A stretch of DNA of 64,000 nt, from NCBI RefSeq assembly GCF_001411555.2, contig NC_049903.1:13001234-13065233 (forward strand), written 5' to 3'. Shown here in pieces: positions 34,443-46,564 of this stretch. The number at the start of each line of letters is the position of its first letter. Position 1 is the stretch's first letter. A program made the translations under genes and the position numbers. This DNA comes from Juglans regia (taxonomy: Eukaryota; Streptophyta; Magnoliopsida; Fagales; Juglandaceae). The notes beneath the pieces were generated by a model. That model made no database searches, had not been told where the DNA came from, and saw nothing but the letters and a program-made list of their open reading frames with translations.

Positions 34443-36429
34443 TACTGGCCAAACATACAGATCAATAATAAATACCCTTCAATGCAATATAAACAGAAAA
34501 GGTCCCATAACATTAATTTAAAAAAATAAAAATTTATTTCTCCCTCTCCTTTTTCTTCCTTCCTCCATCCACCCACATTGTCTATTAAGGTAGTTCTTTT
34601 TGCTTAGTTTTATTTTGTTTCATTCAAGGTCGAAAAATACAGATCTAAATCTTTTTGGCAACTCTAGATTTAGATCTTGAGAGACACGCACGGCACAATA
34701 AGTAGACTCACAAGCCGCAAATCGTTTGGAGAAAAGTGGCGGTTTTGCAAGTGGTTCTCACGCGCTATGCCCTCCGACAGCTCTTCTCGCCACACACGCC
34801 AAATCATTGAGCTCGCCACCGCCAAATCTTTCAGATCTAACATTTGTGGCTGAGACAAGTTGCGTGTTGCCTTTATGCGCCATCATAGATTTTGAAATCT
34901 ATCAGAGTTGATCCAAACTGTAATCCGTCATTTTTCGTATCTATCTTACTGCTTTCCTTTTTGGTTTCCTTATTATTAATTAAAATAAAAAAAGAGTTCG
35001 TATCTAGGACTTTTGTTTGTAGAGGTTGAGTCATCTCCTTCTATGAAAGTCGTGAGGTTGTGCTATCTCTATAGAGAGTATCAACAGTAGTGAAGACCAG
35101 ATCAGTCACAAAAAGAAATAGTGTACTGGTGGAGTTCTAAATACATTATTTTGATTTATGATGTTATGTTTGATATAGGGACATCTTAGAATATATCTGT
35201 TCATGGATGTAAGTTTCTTAATTAATAAATTATGACAATTTCCCTTAAAAATAAAATAAATATATATGTGTTATATGTATATACGCATGAGTCACACATA
35301 TGCATAGAATCTAATTAACGTGCAATTACTACCTTTCTCTCCTAATATGATCATCTATAATTAATTATATTTAAAAATACAAATTAATTAGACGGCTTTA
35401 TAAAATTCCTTTTGCCTGCTGGGGACTCGTAAAGACGTCATTTTATGATCCATTAATTATAATAATTCTCTACCGTCTCGATCATGTGGATTTCGGCTGG
35501 AATATATCCAATACTCTTTAATTAACAAAATATATATAATATAATGGTGGTCAATGTTTTTTTTTTCTTTTTAACTTTATGCAGAAGGTTCCAATTAGCT
35601 TGTAATTGCCTAAGCATGCAATTAAATTTCAATATATCGCAGTAACGTCGTCGATCGGAGTATACGATTGAGGTAACTAACGAAGCCCACATACATAAAT
35701 ATCTTTTTTTCGATTATTCTATATTTGTAATTATATGTGTTCGATCGAATCATTGGATATATTATATATATATGCAGTACTACTTTAATAAACAGATTTA
35801 TAAAATAATTTTTTTCTATGATCTTTTATATATAATTGACACAAGTAAATTATTAAGGCAAGTAACAAATTAATAATATAAAATATATATATATATATAT
35901 ACTTTATATAAATTATTAAGGCAAAGTAACAAATTAATATATAATAAAGAATTTATAAATAACGTGTACAAAGAAAAAGGCATTAAATTTAGTCAAGACA
36001 TGACCAAGATATTATGGACCATTTCCCGACGCACAAACTATACATCCGTCGTCCTAGCTAGTTTCAGCTTGCGTGATGCTTTATATTTTTTTGTCCTCAA
36101 TCTACATTAATCTACATGATGTTCCCCAAAGTCGTGACAATTGCGGCCTGCCTGCCTGCCTATATATATGTGCATAAGAAACGTGCGTAAAATCCCATTC
36201 TCTTATATTATATCCAAGGTTTGACATATCATGTATGTAGCTAGCTAGCATATATATGGTTTGACGAATTGGCAATCAATTGGTACTCTTACTCGACTAA
36301 CCATTTAAGCACGTTTCTGGTTGAGCCATTCAAGTTCATATATGATACAAATTCAAAGTCATTTGTGTAGTGGAATTGTCATCAATGACGCATGATTGTG
36401 GGTGCATGCATGTGTGTTTATACACATGC
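33321..36429. other. Gene-poor AT-rich region
   Basis: No gene supported. It contains TA microsatellites (for example 33516-33535 and 34407-34437), homopolymer T runs and short pseudo-ORFs. The block 34620-34920 is GC-richer but shows no recognisable coding pattern. Confidence 0.45.
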
Positions 36430-36680
36430 AAATAATCTGTCACACGATTCTTTACATTAATGTTTTTCAAATTATTTTCTTTATAAATAATCTGTCACAC
36501 GATTCCTTACATTAATATTTTTTAAATTATTTTCGTCATAAATAATCTGTCACACGATTCCTTACATTAATATTTTCGTTATAAATAATCTGTCACACGA
36601 TTCCTTACATTAATATTTTTCAAATTATTTTTGTCATAAATAATTATTTTTATAATAAATAATCTGTCACAAATTATACT
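36430..36680. repeat. Tandem repeat, about 55-bp unit (ATAATCTGTCACACGATTC)
   Basis: Four successive units start near 36431, 36486, 36541 and 36584, each 'ataatctgtcacacgattc' plus 'cttacattaatattttt', with a partial fifth at 36657. The third unit is shortened. A detached piece of the same unit recurs at 36784-36822. Confidence 0.82.
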
Positions 36681-37304
36681 TTTTTTGTATAGATATATGC
36701 AAATACAGGCATGCATGATATATAGTCGAAGAAACGTGCTGTGAATGAGTAATAGGGGTATAGAAACACCTAGTACCCGACTGCACACGATTCCTTACAT
36801 TAATATTTTTCAAATTATTTTTCACCTTCATTGGCTCAAAAACTCCACTTTCAAGTCATATTATTTTTATTATTATTATTATTATTATTATCTCATCATG
36901 GCCCAACTACATCAAACCATGAACCGGCCGCATTAAGTCGTCCTAGCTAATTAGTATGTACATTTTAAAGATTTAGATGAAGATGATCAAGAAGATCAAA
37001 AGCTAGGATTAAATACTAAATATTAAATATTAATATGAGATACGTATACGCGAAAGAGATAATAACTTTGTTAACGATCATAAACTTGCAATATTAATAT
37101 AAAAAATTATATTTTCAGATTCTAATTGAAACATAAATTCTAAAATTTAAATCAACTCAACTCTCACTTTTTTCGGCAAAGGTGAACGATGACATTTAAA
37201 ATACTAATATCATTGGGTATTTCAATCCGAAACTTAAGTTGTGACGTACGTACTGTGCCATTAATATTTATATATTTTAAAAGGTCAAAATCTATAAATT
37301 GTAA

Positions 37305-38696
37305 GGCTATGTTTGGCTACCAAAGTCTTCCCAACACTTTCCAAGTATTCTCGTACTTTTGAAAATACTTCACATGCCAAACAACTTAAAATACTTTTAA
37401 TGGGACCCACAAACTCACTTCAATCTCTACTCATAACTATTCACAAACATTCTATAATACTTATCACTATTATATATAAATAAAAAAAAATCACTATAAT
37501 ATTTATCACTATTAAATAAAAAAAAATCACTATAATATATAAATAAATAAAAAAATCACTATAATATATAAATAAAAAATATTTATCACTATTATATATA
37601 AATAAAAAATAAAATCACTATAATATATAAATAAACAATATTTATCACTATTATATAAATAAAAAATAAAATCGCTATAATATATAAATAAAAAATATTT
37701 ATCACTATTATATATAAATAAAAAATATTTATCACTATTATATATAAATAAAAAATAAAATCGCTATCATATATAAATAAAAAATAAAATCGCTATAATA
37801 TATAAATAAAAAATAAAATCACTATAATATATAAATAAAAAATAAAATCATTATAATATTTATCACTATAATATATAAATAAAAAATAAAATCATTATAA
37901 TATATAAATAAAAAATAAAATCACTAAAATATATAAATAAAAAATAAAATCACTATTATATATAAATAAAAATAATAAAATAATATAATATATAAATAAA
38001 AAAATAAAATCACTATAATATTTATCACTATTATATATAACTATTCACAAATAAAATCACTAAAATATATAAATAAAAAATAAAAGCACTAAAATATATA
38101 AATAAAAAATAAAATCACTATAATATATAAATAAAAATAAAATCACTACAATATTTATCACTATTAAATTTAAATAAAAAATAAAATCACTAAAATATAT
38201 AAATAAAAAATAAAATCACTATTATATATAAATAAAAAATAAAATCACTATAATATATAAATAAAAAATAAAATCACTATAATATATAAATAAAAAATAA
38301 AATTTCTATAATATTTATCACTATTATATATATATAAATAAAATCATTATAATATTTATCACTATTATATATAAATTAAAAATAAAATCATTATAATATT
38401 TACCATTATTATATATCAAAATAAAATAAAATCACTACAATATTTATTAATATTAAAAAATCATTATAATAAAATTATTATAATATTTATTATTAAAAAT
38501 AAAATCACTATAATATTTATGGGACCCACACATTTTTCAACTATCTATCCAAAAGTCAACAACTCAACATACTTCACACATCCAAACAACTCAAAATACT
38601 TTCAATGGGACCCACAAACTCACTCAAATCTCTACTCATAACTATTCACAAACATTCTCAACACTTCTCAAGTATTCTCACTACCCAAACATACCC
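37305..38696. mobile_element. Tourist-like element with TAA target duplication and expanded interior
   Basis: Ends are GGCTATGTTTGG at the left and, inverted, GGGTATGTTTGG at the right, flanked by TAA at 37302-37304 and 38697-38699. Both arms share a longer inverted region (AAGTATTCTC, tgggacccacaaactcac). At 1392 bp it is far longer than usual MITEs because its centre is a minisatellite. Confidence 0.8.
37450..38520. repeat. AT-rich minisatellite, about 28-31-bp unit
   Basis: About one kilobase of variants of 'atataaataaaaaataaaatcactat', with a longer variant containing 'atttatcactattatat'. Several tens of copies, imperfect, entirely within the Tourist-like element. Confidence 0.88.
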
Positions 38697-38699
38697 TAA

Positions 38700-40700
38700 A
38701 TCAACAACGACGTACTTAATTACTTTTGCATTCTCTTGTTCTGGTTATTTAATTTCAGGAATTCTAAGAGAGTATATATGAATGATATTATAATATATAT
38801 ATATATATTATATATTTATATTTATATTTATATATTGCAAGTAACATGTCAAAAACATGCTTAAAAGGCCATTTCCTTTTGTAAAGATGATGTGCATGCT
38901 GTTTGGACGAATTTGCTATATTCAAGAAGTTTGGTACGTAATCGACAACACTTCCCATTTATGATACAAATTCAAACCCATTAATTTTGTGATGATCAGA
39001 TCCATGTCCATCGTCATCAGTGATGCATATATACGTGTATATATTGATATATATATACACACACTAGTGCAGGAGCAACGTGCAAAGCACGTTTGTCTAG
39101 TTTAGTAAAATGATTATTTTTAAGAAAGAATGTGGTTCTTATAAAAAACAATATATATATATATATATATATAATTCAATCAACAATTTAATGCATAGAG
39201 AAAAAAATGTGTAAGTCCTAACAAATATTTTTGTGTAATAATAGTTAAGTATTGGATAATAATTACATGTCTGCATATATTATAAGATTAAAACATTAGT
39301 TAAAACAGTAACATAGTCCCATAGATAGTTATGATATCAATAATTTTAGTAAAGTTGTTTGTGATAAGTTTAATACAACTTCAACAAAAACATTAGTTTA
39401 AAATTTGATTTCCTTGATAATTCTATTGTGATCCATCATTTTTGTCATCTTGTACGGCATCAATTGAGATAACATTGAAATTCTTATACTTTTGTTGCTT
39501 GATTCGGTCAAGATCTACAAAAGTTGAATCATCCACTCTTTTTCTGAAGCTTTTTTTGCAAGATTTTTTATATATGACAAATTTTTCTACAAAATAAATT
39601 TTGATTAGCTTTGCATGATAAATAAAAACCTAAACAACTTAAATATTGAAAATTGAAGTATTGTAAATTAACACAAATCTTAAAATGGAATGTTTTTAAT
39701 TAAATTATCATGGATGTCATAAATAAAACTAAAACTTCCACAACATTAATACAATCTTACCACTTCTCATTATGTTAATGAAGGACATGATTTGTTCAAA
39801 TGTTGGATACTATTGCACAGAAGCAAGACTAAATGAATAAATAACAACTTATTAATGTGAAATTTGCACACTCACGGTGCATCTTAAATGCTATAAAAAA
39901 TTTTGTTGATTTCTACATTGAACAATACAAGCAATCAAATTATCTATACTTTAAATAAAAAAAGGAAACAAACATAACAAAATAACATATCAAATCAAAA
40001 AATACCAAGAAAATGAAACCTATAAAAGAATAGATCAATATCACATATGAGAATTCTTAAATAAAATATTTGCCAAAATTTATTTGTTCTTCAAAGCAAG
40101 TGCCAAATAAAATTATAAACAAGGACCAGCTTAGTATATTTTTTAGCAATAACAATAACAATACTTATTATAACATTTGATTAGTTGGCATTTCAGAATT
40201 TTAGAGTTATGCTAATAACTAACTAATTTTTATTTATGTATTCCCAAGCATTTTTTATTTTAGGAAAAAAAAAATTGATTTAAAATATTCATTAAATAAA
40301 TATAAAAAAATGTTGACGTGCTTTTTTTTCGCAAACATCCTTGGTATGATGCAAAAAACCATAGGATATTAAAAAATGTATAAGCTCTTAAATGTTTTGA
40401 TTGTTACTAAATTCTATTTAAATTTTTAATACAATTTTACGTGCAAGTCGTATATTAAGTGAAAAAATTTAAACAAATTAAAAACTAATAAATAAGTCCA
40501 CAAATACATAACAATGGGGTTTTTTCACATTTCGAGCCCAAAAAGAGGGGTCCCAATTTGTGTGCCCATAACTACCCATCAAGCTTAGCCCATTTGCTAA
40601 CCTCAAATCCAAACCTCTATATGGCGCCGTTTAAGGAAAAAATAATCCTATCTCTCCTCTATTTCTTCTTTTCTCGACACTAACACTTTCATTTCCCTCA

Positions 40701-40702
<2 letters not shown>
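38700..40702. other. AT-rich region without genes
   Basis: No coding signal. It contains a possible Helitron-type end at 39062-39104, listed separately. From about 40530 composition becomes more pyrimidine-rich, as in a plant 5' leader, but no CDS follows. Confidence 0.4.
39062..39104 (-). repeat. Possible Helitron 3' terminus (hairpin plus CTAGT)
   Basis: The - strand reads a hairpin AACGTGC-TTT-GCACGTT, then about nine bases, then CACTAGT. Plant Helitrons end in a short GC-rich hairpin followed by CTRR(T). The + strand also ends in CTAGT just after the hairpin, so the orientation is ambiguous. No matching TC-type 5' end was found. Confidence 0.35.

Positions 40703-40738
<36 letters not shown>
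40703..40738. repeat. CT microsatellite
   Basis: Uninterrupted CT dinucleotides. A shorter CT run lies near 40900-40915. Confidence 0.9.
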
Positions 40739-40741
<3 letters not shown>

Positions 40742-41029
40742 AGAAGCACATTCCAGAGGGTTCTTCATTCTCATGGTTTCCCTATTTCTCCATTTTCTCT
40801 CTTCCTTTTTCCGTCTCACATCCACACAACCACAGCACACACAATAGTTTCGCCTTCGTCTCACCCGCATGATATTTTTATATTTTTTTATTTTTTCCTC
40901 TCTCTCTCTCTCTCTTTGTTTCTGGTTCTCTAGAAAGCTCTTTCTTTGAGCTCCATGTTTTTGGTCCATGAACAAACAGCAAAAAGATGAGATTCATTGG
41001 GTGTTGCAGTGTATGAGTAAAACTTTCTT

Positions 41030-43390
41030 TCTTGTTTGTCTAAAGTTCAACAGATCTACACCTTCTAGTCTATATCCAAGTTTGAAGATCTATTTATTTC
41101 TATATATTGTTCAGATCTATGATTTTGACCTTTTAGTTTTGAAGGATTTTTTTTTTTTTTTTGTTCTTTGCAAACTTCGACAAATGTAGACGTTTTAATC
41201 TAGATTCGAGAGGTTGTACTTTAGATCAGTCAATCTATTTACCTAGATCTATTTTCTCTTATGTATTGTTCACATCTAAGATTTTGATCTTCTAGTTATT
41301 TTAAAAAAAAAAATTGTTGTTGTTTGTAAACTTGAACAGATGTACATGTTTAGTGTAGGTCTGAGAAGTTTGAAGATCTATATATTATTATAAATTGTTC
41401 AGATCTCTGGTTTTGACCTTTAATTTTTGGGGATTTTTTTTTTTTTTTTTTTTGGTGGTTCTTTGTAAACTTTGACAAATCTAGATGTTTTAGCCTAGAT
41501 TCGAGAGGTTCTACTTTAGATCTCTTGATTTATTTTCCTCGATCCGAGACATTCACATCTAGGATTTTTACCTTTTAGTTTTTTTTTTTTTTTTTTTAAA
41601 TCGCTTTTTAGAGAAAGTTCTTGGTTTTAGCTATGAAGAAAGATGTGATTCTCGAGAAATCTTAAATTTTTTAGAAGTTTCCCTCTTTACATCTACATGT
41701 TTTACAGATTCTTTTGATAGCTTAATTTTTTTTTTCTTTAGAAGCTTCGAGGCATGTACACATTTTAGTTTACATATGAGAAGTTTTAGTTTACATTTGA
41801 GAAGTTTTAATTTAGATCTAAAATTTAGACCCATCGATGTACATGGCTAAATATTTTTTTATTCTATTATTTACAATTCTATAATTTCCTAAGATTTAGA
41901 TTTTTCGATGTTAATGTTTTACATTTTTCTTTGGTATTTATTTTAATTATGTGTAAATATTGGGGAGTAATCTGTTTAGGCCTAATATTTTTTTGCTTAT
42001 CTGTAATTTCTACTTTCTTTGTGATGCATATGCATATCCTCTTATCAATTTATGTAATTATTTTTTACATGTAATTATTGGGTCTCAAAGTATCAAAGTC
42101 CAAATTTTTTGGCAATTTTGTTTAGTTACAATTCTTTTTTTTTTTTTTCTAGTTATAATTTCTAGTTTTTTTAACATTCATATGCCTATGAGGTATTTGA
42201 TGAAATCATAGAGACATTTATATTTAATTGAGAAACAATAAAAATGTATTTATATTTTAGATGTGAATATTGGATCTGAATATATGAAAATTGGAACTTC
42301 TTGATTAATAATCTGTTTAGGCTTAATTTTTATTTCTTGCCTGTAATTTCTACTTTATTTGTCATGTATATGTCTATTATGTTATGAACTTGTGTATATA
42401 TCTTGTAGATGTAAGTATTAGATCTGAAAGTATCAAATACTTAAAAACATCTAAAATATAAATATTGGGTTGTATATATTGTATGTTTTTCTTGGTTTGT
42501 GAGAAAATTTATTTTTTCCAAACTTCTCCAAAACACAGATTTAAAAATACAAATTCCTTTTTGATATTTTTATATATTGTTGATTCTGTTCGAATACAAT
42601 ACTGTCCTTATACACAACACCAACGAAGCCACAAACACAGTATCAAACAGAAAAATAATAACTCAAAAAGAAAAAATTTCATAAAACATTTGAGTTTTAG
42701 ATGCATTTTCTTTGTCCCTACATTACTGTTGAATTTCTTTTAGATACTTAGAAAACATGTTTTCTTTTTAGTTTTTTTTTTTTTTTATAATACATTCACA
42801 ATTTATGTTAGGTTGTATATACTGTATGTTTTGCTTGGTTTGTGACAAAAATCATTTCTGCCAAACCTCTCCAAAACACATATTGTGACAAAAACTTCTC
42901 CAAAACACTCACAATTCCATAAAATAGGAAAATAATTATATAACAAATGATGTTTTCAAATAAATAACACCATACACTTACAAAGATTATAACCAGAAAT
43001 GTCCAGACTCCTCAACAAAGACCTGAAGACAAACAACCAAAAATACCTACAAAAGTTAATAATCATTCACCAAAAAAAAAGAGAGAGAGAGAGGAAGCCA
43101 TAAAATATTGTACCAAACAATTGAAATTTTTTATCTTTGAAATATGTTATCAAATGTGTTGTGTGATTATAATTGTTGGGATTATCTGACGGACTGAAAT
43201 AAATAACAATAAATCAAAAAAAAATCCAGAAAATAATTTATATAGAAAAGACTTTCAAAATCAATAACACCATATACTTACAAAGATGAAACAGAAATGT
43301 CAAGTTCTGAAAGTCTTTAATCGACAAGACCTGGAAACAAATCACCAAAAATAACCCACAAAAGAACAAATAAATATATTTGATGAAAGA
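41030..43390. repeat. Block of diverged local tandem duplications (period about 300-340 bp)
   Basis: Paragraph-like repeats recur at regular spacing. 'gttcttt.taaacttcgacaaat' plus 'agattcgagaggtt' occurs at 41162 and 41458. 'gtttgaagatctat' plus 'attgttcagatct' occurs near 41080 and 41370. 'atctgtttaggc.taat' occurs near 41970 and 42308. 'ggttgtatata.tgtatgttt' occurs near 42471 and 42811. 'aataacaccata.acttacaaag' occurs near 42963 and 43264. No ORF is shared, so these look like non-coding duplications. Confidence 0.65.
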
Positions 43391-44463
43391 AGAGATGACA
43401 AATAAAATTAAGAATTTTTTTTTTTTCTAGAAAATCACATGTAATGAAGAACATTATGCAGAAGCAAAAGAAGAACACAAGATCAAATCAATTTGGAAAG
43501 AAGCTCGTAATGGATTAACCCACTAGATCCTTTTAATGTGCAGTGCAACGTCCTTTGTTCTCCAAACGACATGCCAATAATTGTTGGAATTACCTATCGT
43601 CGGACTGACATAATAGCAATTGATGGATCGATGCATAATGAATTGACGTGGACCGAGGTAATGACAATTTCTCATTATCCAGTCAGATGCATGAACTGAC
43701 GGAAGAGATATGCATAGTTTTCTTATTTTTTCTTTTTTATTTTTTTTACTGTTCAGCAATAAATATACTATTTATATACAAATAATGAACTCGAGGATAG
43801 ACTTTTTGACAATAGAATAATAATTATATGTCATTATCGAGACGGACAGGACTGACAGACGGACAAGTCACCGGACACAAGAACTAGATAAAAAATATCT
43901 TGCATAAATAGACAATACTAAAGAAGTAAATAGAGGGATAAAAAAGTAACTACACAATACACACGAAAAATTTACATGGATGGACAAAATTTATAGCAGC
44001 TCGATGTATCGGCTTGATAGCCGTTTATTATAATAGAATAGATATTTCCTCCATAATCAGCTGTTTGCGGCCAAATGCATCTACGGACGCATGTGTTTTA
44101 ATGCCTTTGTTTTATTCTAAACTGAAAAAGGGATGCTGCATGGGAAGGTTTGGAAGTTAAATTAAAGTACTTAATATGATAGTAGTGTACGGGTTAATTG
44201 CAATGGTAGGGGCAGCGACGAAGGCATGATTTTTTTATTCGGGGGCGGACTGGTATATTGTACTATATATACCTATTATAAAATAATTAATTTCACCCCA
44301 CGATGATAATATATATGATTCAAAAAACTCTATAGACAATTCAAAGACAACAAGAAAAATGTAATTAAGAACAATCAAACACGAATTTAAAATTTAATTA
44401 TTTTAAAAATGAAAAAACTAAAACATGAGATGAAGATCATATCATGTACGTACATACGTGCAT
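43391..44463. other. AT-rich spacer
   Basis: No gene. A phrase 'gttgg.attatctgacggactga' at 43178 has a diverged echo at 43580, suggesting the duplication block extends slightly further. Confidence 0.4.
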
Positions 44464-44609
44464 CACTATAAGAAAAATAAGTATTTATGATAGATTATTT
44501 GTGACGATAACGACTATTTGTGATAAAAACATATTCATTTTATCAAAAAATAATCATTTTTTTTTTGAAAATAACTAATCACAAATAAGCATTTTTCATG
44601 TAAAAAGTG
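44464..44609. mobile_element. CACTA-derived miniature element, decayed
   Basis: The left end reads CACTATAAGAAAAATAAG. The right end, inverted, reads CACTTTTTACATGAAAAATG. Between them are paired TTTGTGA/TCACAAA motifs. This resembles both ends of a CACTA brought together. No target duplication was confirmed. Confidence 0.5.
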
Positions 44610-46117
44610 AAGGTCCTTCCCTTCGTCACTATCTTCTGAGTGATTTTGTCCTTTATCACAAAGCCAAGCCTGTCAAATTCATATTTGAGAGGATATTCTG
44701 ACGTAAGTTTACTAACAGAGATCAAATCTTTCTTAATATCAGGCACTACCATTAAGACATCATTGGGGAATCATGTGAACCAACGCTTGCTTGGCCGACA
44801 TGAGTAATGGGGAGAATATCTCCATTTCCAACCATTACTCCATCAGTACCGTGATAAAAAGTCAAAAATGGAGGTTAACTTGATTACTCGTCATATGGTC
44901 TGTAGCACCATTATAGGGATGCCATGAAGGTTTCTAATTTTCATCATTTTTAGAAGCTTCAAAACTCTTAGGAATGTTGTTAGATGTAAATGAATGATTA
45001 AAATGATTAAAATACTTGAGAGCAGTGTGATTTCGGTTGTTGCGAATTTCACAGATCTCTTTTTCTTTGTTAGAATTTTTACTGCAGGACTTTCCACGTG
45101 CATGAGTATTGTTGAAGGGCTTGCCAGTAATTTGAGAGGAGGATTTCGAACCATTGTTTCGTCCTCAAACAAAACCTCTCCCTTTGAAGTTGAATGAACC
45201 TGAGTTGCCTTGAGACTTTTTGTTCCTATTGGACTTTTGTCAATAGATGGCCATAGAAGGAGCAGGTGTGTCGAGTTTATATATCTTGGCATAGCTTTCT
45301 AGCAATGAGACCACTTCAGAATATGTGGGAACGAGAGGGCAAAGCATGGTGGCCATATAGGAAGGCAATTTAGGAGCCACCATGACTTTTTGTGTTCAGA
45401 GACAGGCTTGCCAATAGCAACAAGCTCATTACAAATTGTCATGAACTTTCTCAAGTAATCACTCAAAGCGCTAGTGCCTTTTGTGATGGAGGTCAGCCTT
45501 TGCTTTAAAGCAAGGTTGCGATTTGAAGAGAGTTGAGCAAAGGCGTGCACAATAGCACTCCAGACCTCTGTGGAAGTGTTTAGACCAACAATGATGCCAA
45601 GAACTTCTTCCAATAAGGTAGTTATAAACCATCCTTTAACCAATCTATCAGATCAGTGCCACTTCAAGAAGAGAGGATTTGGTTGAGATTCTGAGCCCTC
45701 AGCCAGTAGAACTTGTAGTGGTGATGGAGCATCACCAGTAATAAGACCTTGGAGATCATCACTCTCAAGGATATTCAACATTTGAGTCTTCCATTGTAGG
45801 AAGTTTGTAGGGGTGAGTTTGATAGAGACATAGTTGGCAACATTCTATGTAATAAGATAGGGATAAGGATCAGAAGGGGAGGCCATGGAAAACAATTATC
45901 TCTATCTATTCGTTAATTCTTTGATACCATGAAGATGTTTATGAGAATTTCTATCTCACAAGGTGAGATACAGAGAGTTCTAATATTCATATATATATTG
46001 AAAACACAAATTGAGTGTTACCCTTTTTGGAGGGTCTGTACAAGGAAACTATTATCATGTAAACACTAAAACAGATGAGGAGAACATGAGTATATTCACA
46101 ATTGGGATTTCCTAACA
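44610..46117 (-). mobile_element. Ty1/copia retrotransposon fragment with 5' LTR, PBS and gag-protease
   Basis: On the - strand: a 188-bp LTR (45930-46117, TGTTAGGAAATC...TCTTCA), an adjacent tRNA-Met-type primer site (TGGTATCAAAGA, 45918-45929), gag (45299-45886) and a degenerate protease region to about 44640. The RT, integrase and 3' LTR are absent, and the fragment is cut off beside the CACTA-like element at 44464. Confidence 0.72.
45299..45886 (-). pseudogene. Copia gag (UBN2-type) remnant
   Basis: Starts at the ATG at 45886. The first frame reads through NYVSIKLTPTNFLQW with one in-frame TAG (about codon 14). The continuing ORF 45299-45643 contains the gag core SSNRNLALKQRLTSITKG and SDYLRKF. 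Downstream ORF 44891-45292 and broken frames to about 44640 carry a Ser/Thr/Lys-rich linker and a protease-like GATDHMT region. The fragment is non-functional. Confidence 0.7.
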
Positions 46118-46564
46118 TACATCTTGCTAGCTAAGCTATTTCTTTATTAATATTGTTTGGAATATCTTCTGCATTAATAGTGCTGGGATCACACAAGCTT
46201 GTATCTTGCAGACCAGAATCTTGAATGACATTTTCAAGTTTTAATGTCTTGCCCTATATTTTTTCAATTCACCCTATAGCATGCATCCTAATCTTTTCTT
46301 CTAGAGACATACATATTCTTATCCCCATGATCGTCAAGTAGACTAGTGTTTCATGCAATTGGACATTTACGGTGGAAATTTTAAGGTAAGCTAGTCATGG
46401 GTATTCTATTTGTTCAGCGGATTGAACCAGCTCCAAACTTTTTCAGTATTTAAAAGGTGGAAATTTTAAGGTAAGCCTGGCTTTCTCTTTGCTCTCTCTC
46501 TCTACTTATATAAAACTAACAGCCATGAAAGCCTAGGGTACGTTTTCCACCTCAACCTCATCAA
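46118..46564. other. Spacer with a possible coding remnant on the - strand
   Basis: On the - strand, 46128 to about 46335 reads in one frame RICMSLEEKIRMHAIG, a TGA, a TAG, then ENVIQDSGLQDTSLCDPS to a TAG near 46128. The composition looks coding-like but I do not recognise it. No other gene was seen. Confidence 0.3.

Noticed and set aside
36430..36680. CRISPR-like array of regularly spaced repeats
   Set aside because: The units are contiguous with no unique spacers, and the genome is a plant.
40530..40980. Possible protein-coding gene after the CT-rich leader
   Set aside because: The region looks like a promoter and 5' leader, but no sustained coding frame or splice-consistent exon follows in the next 2 kb.
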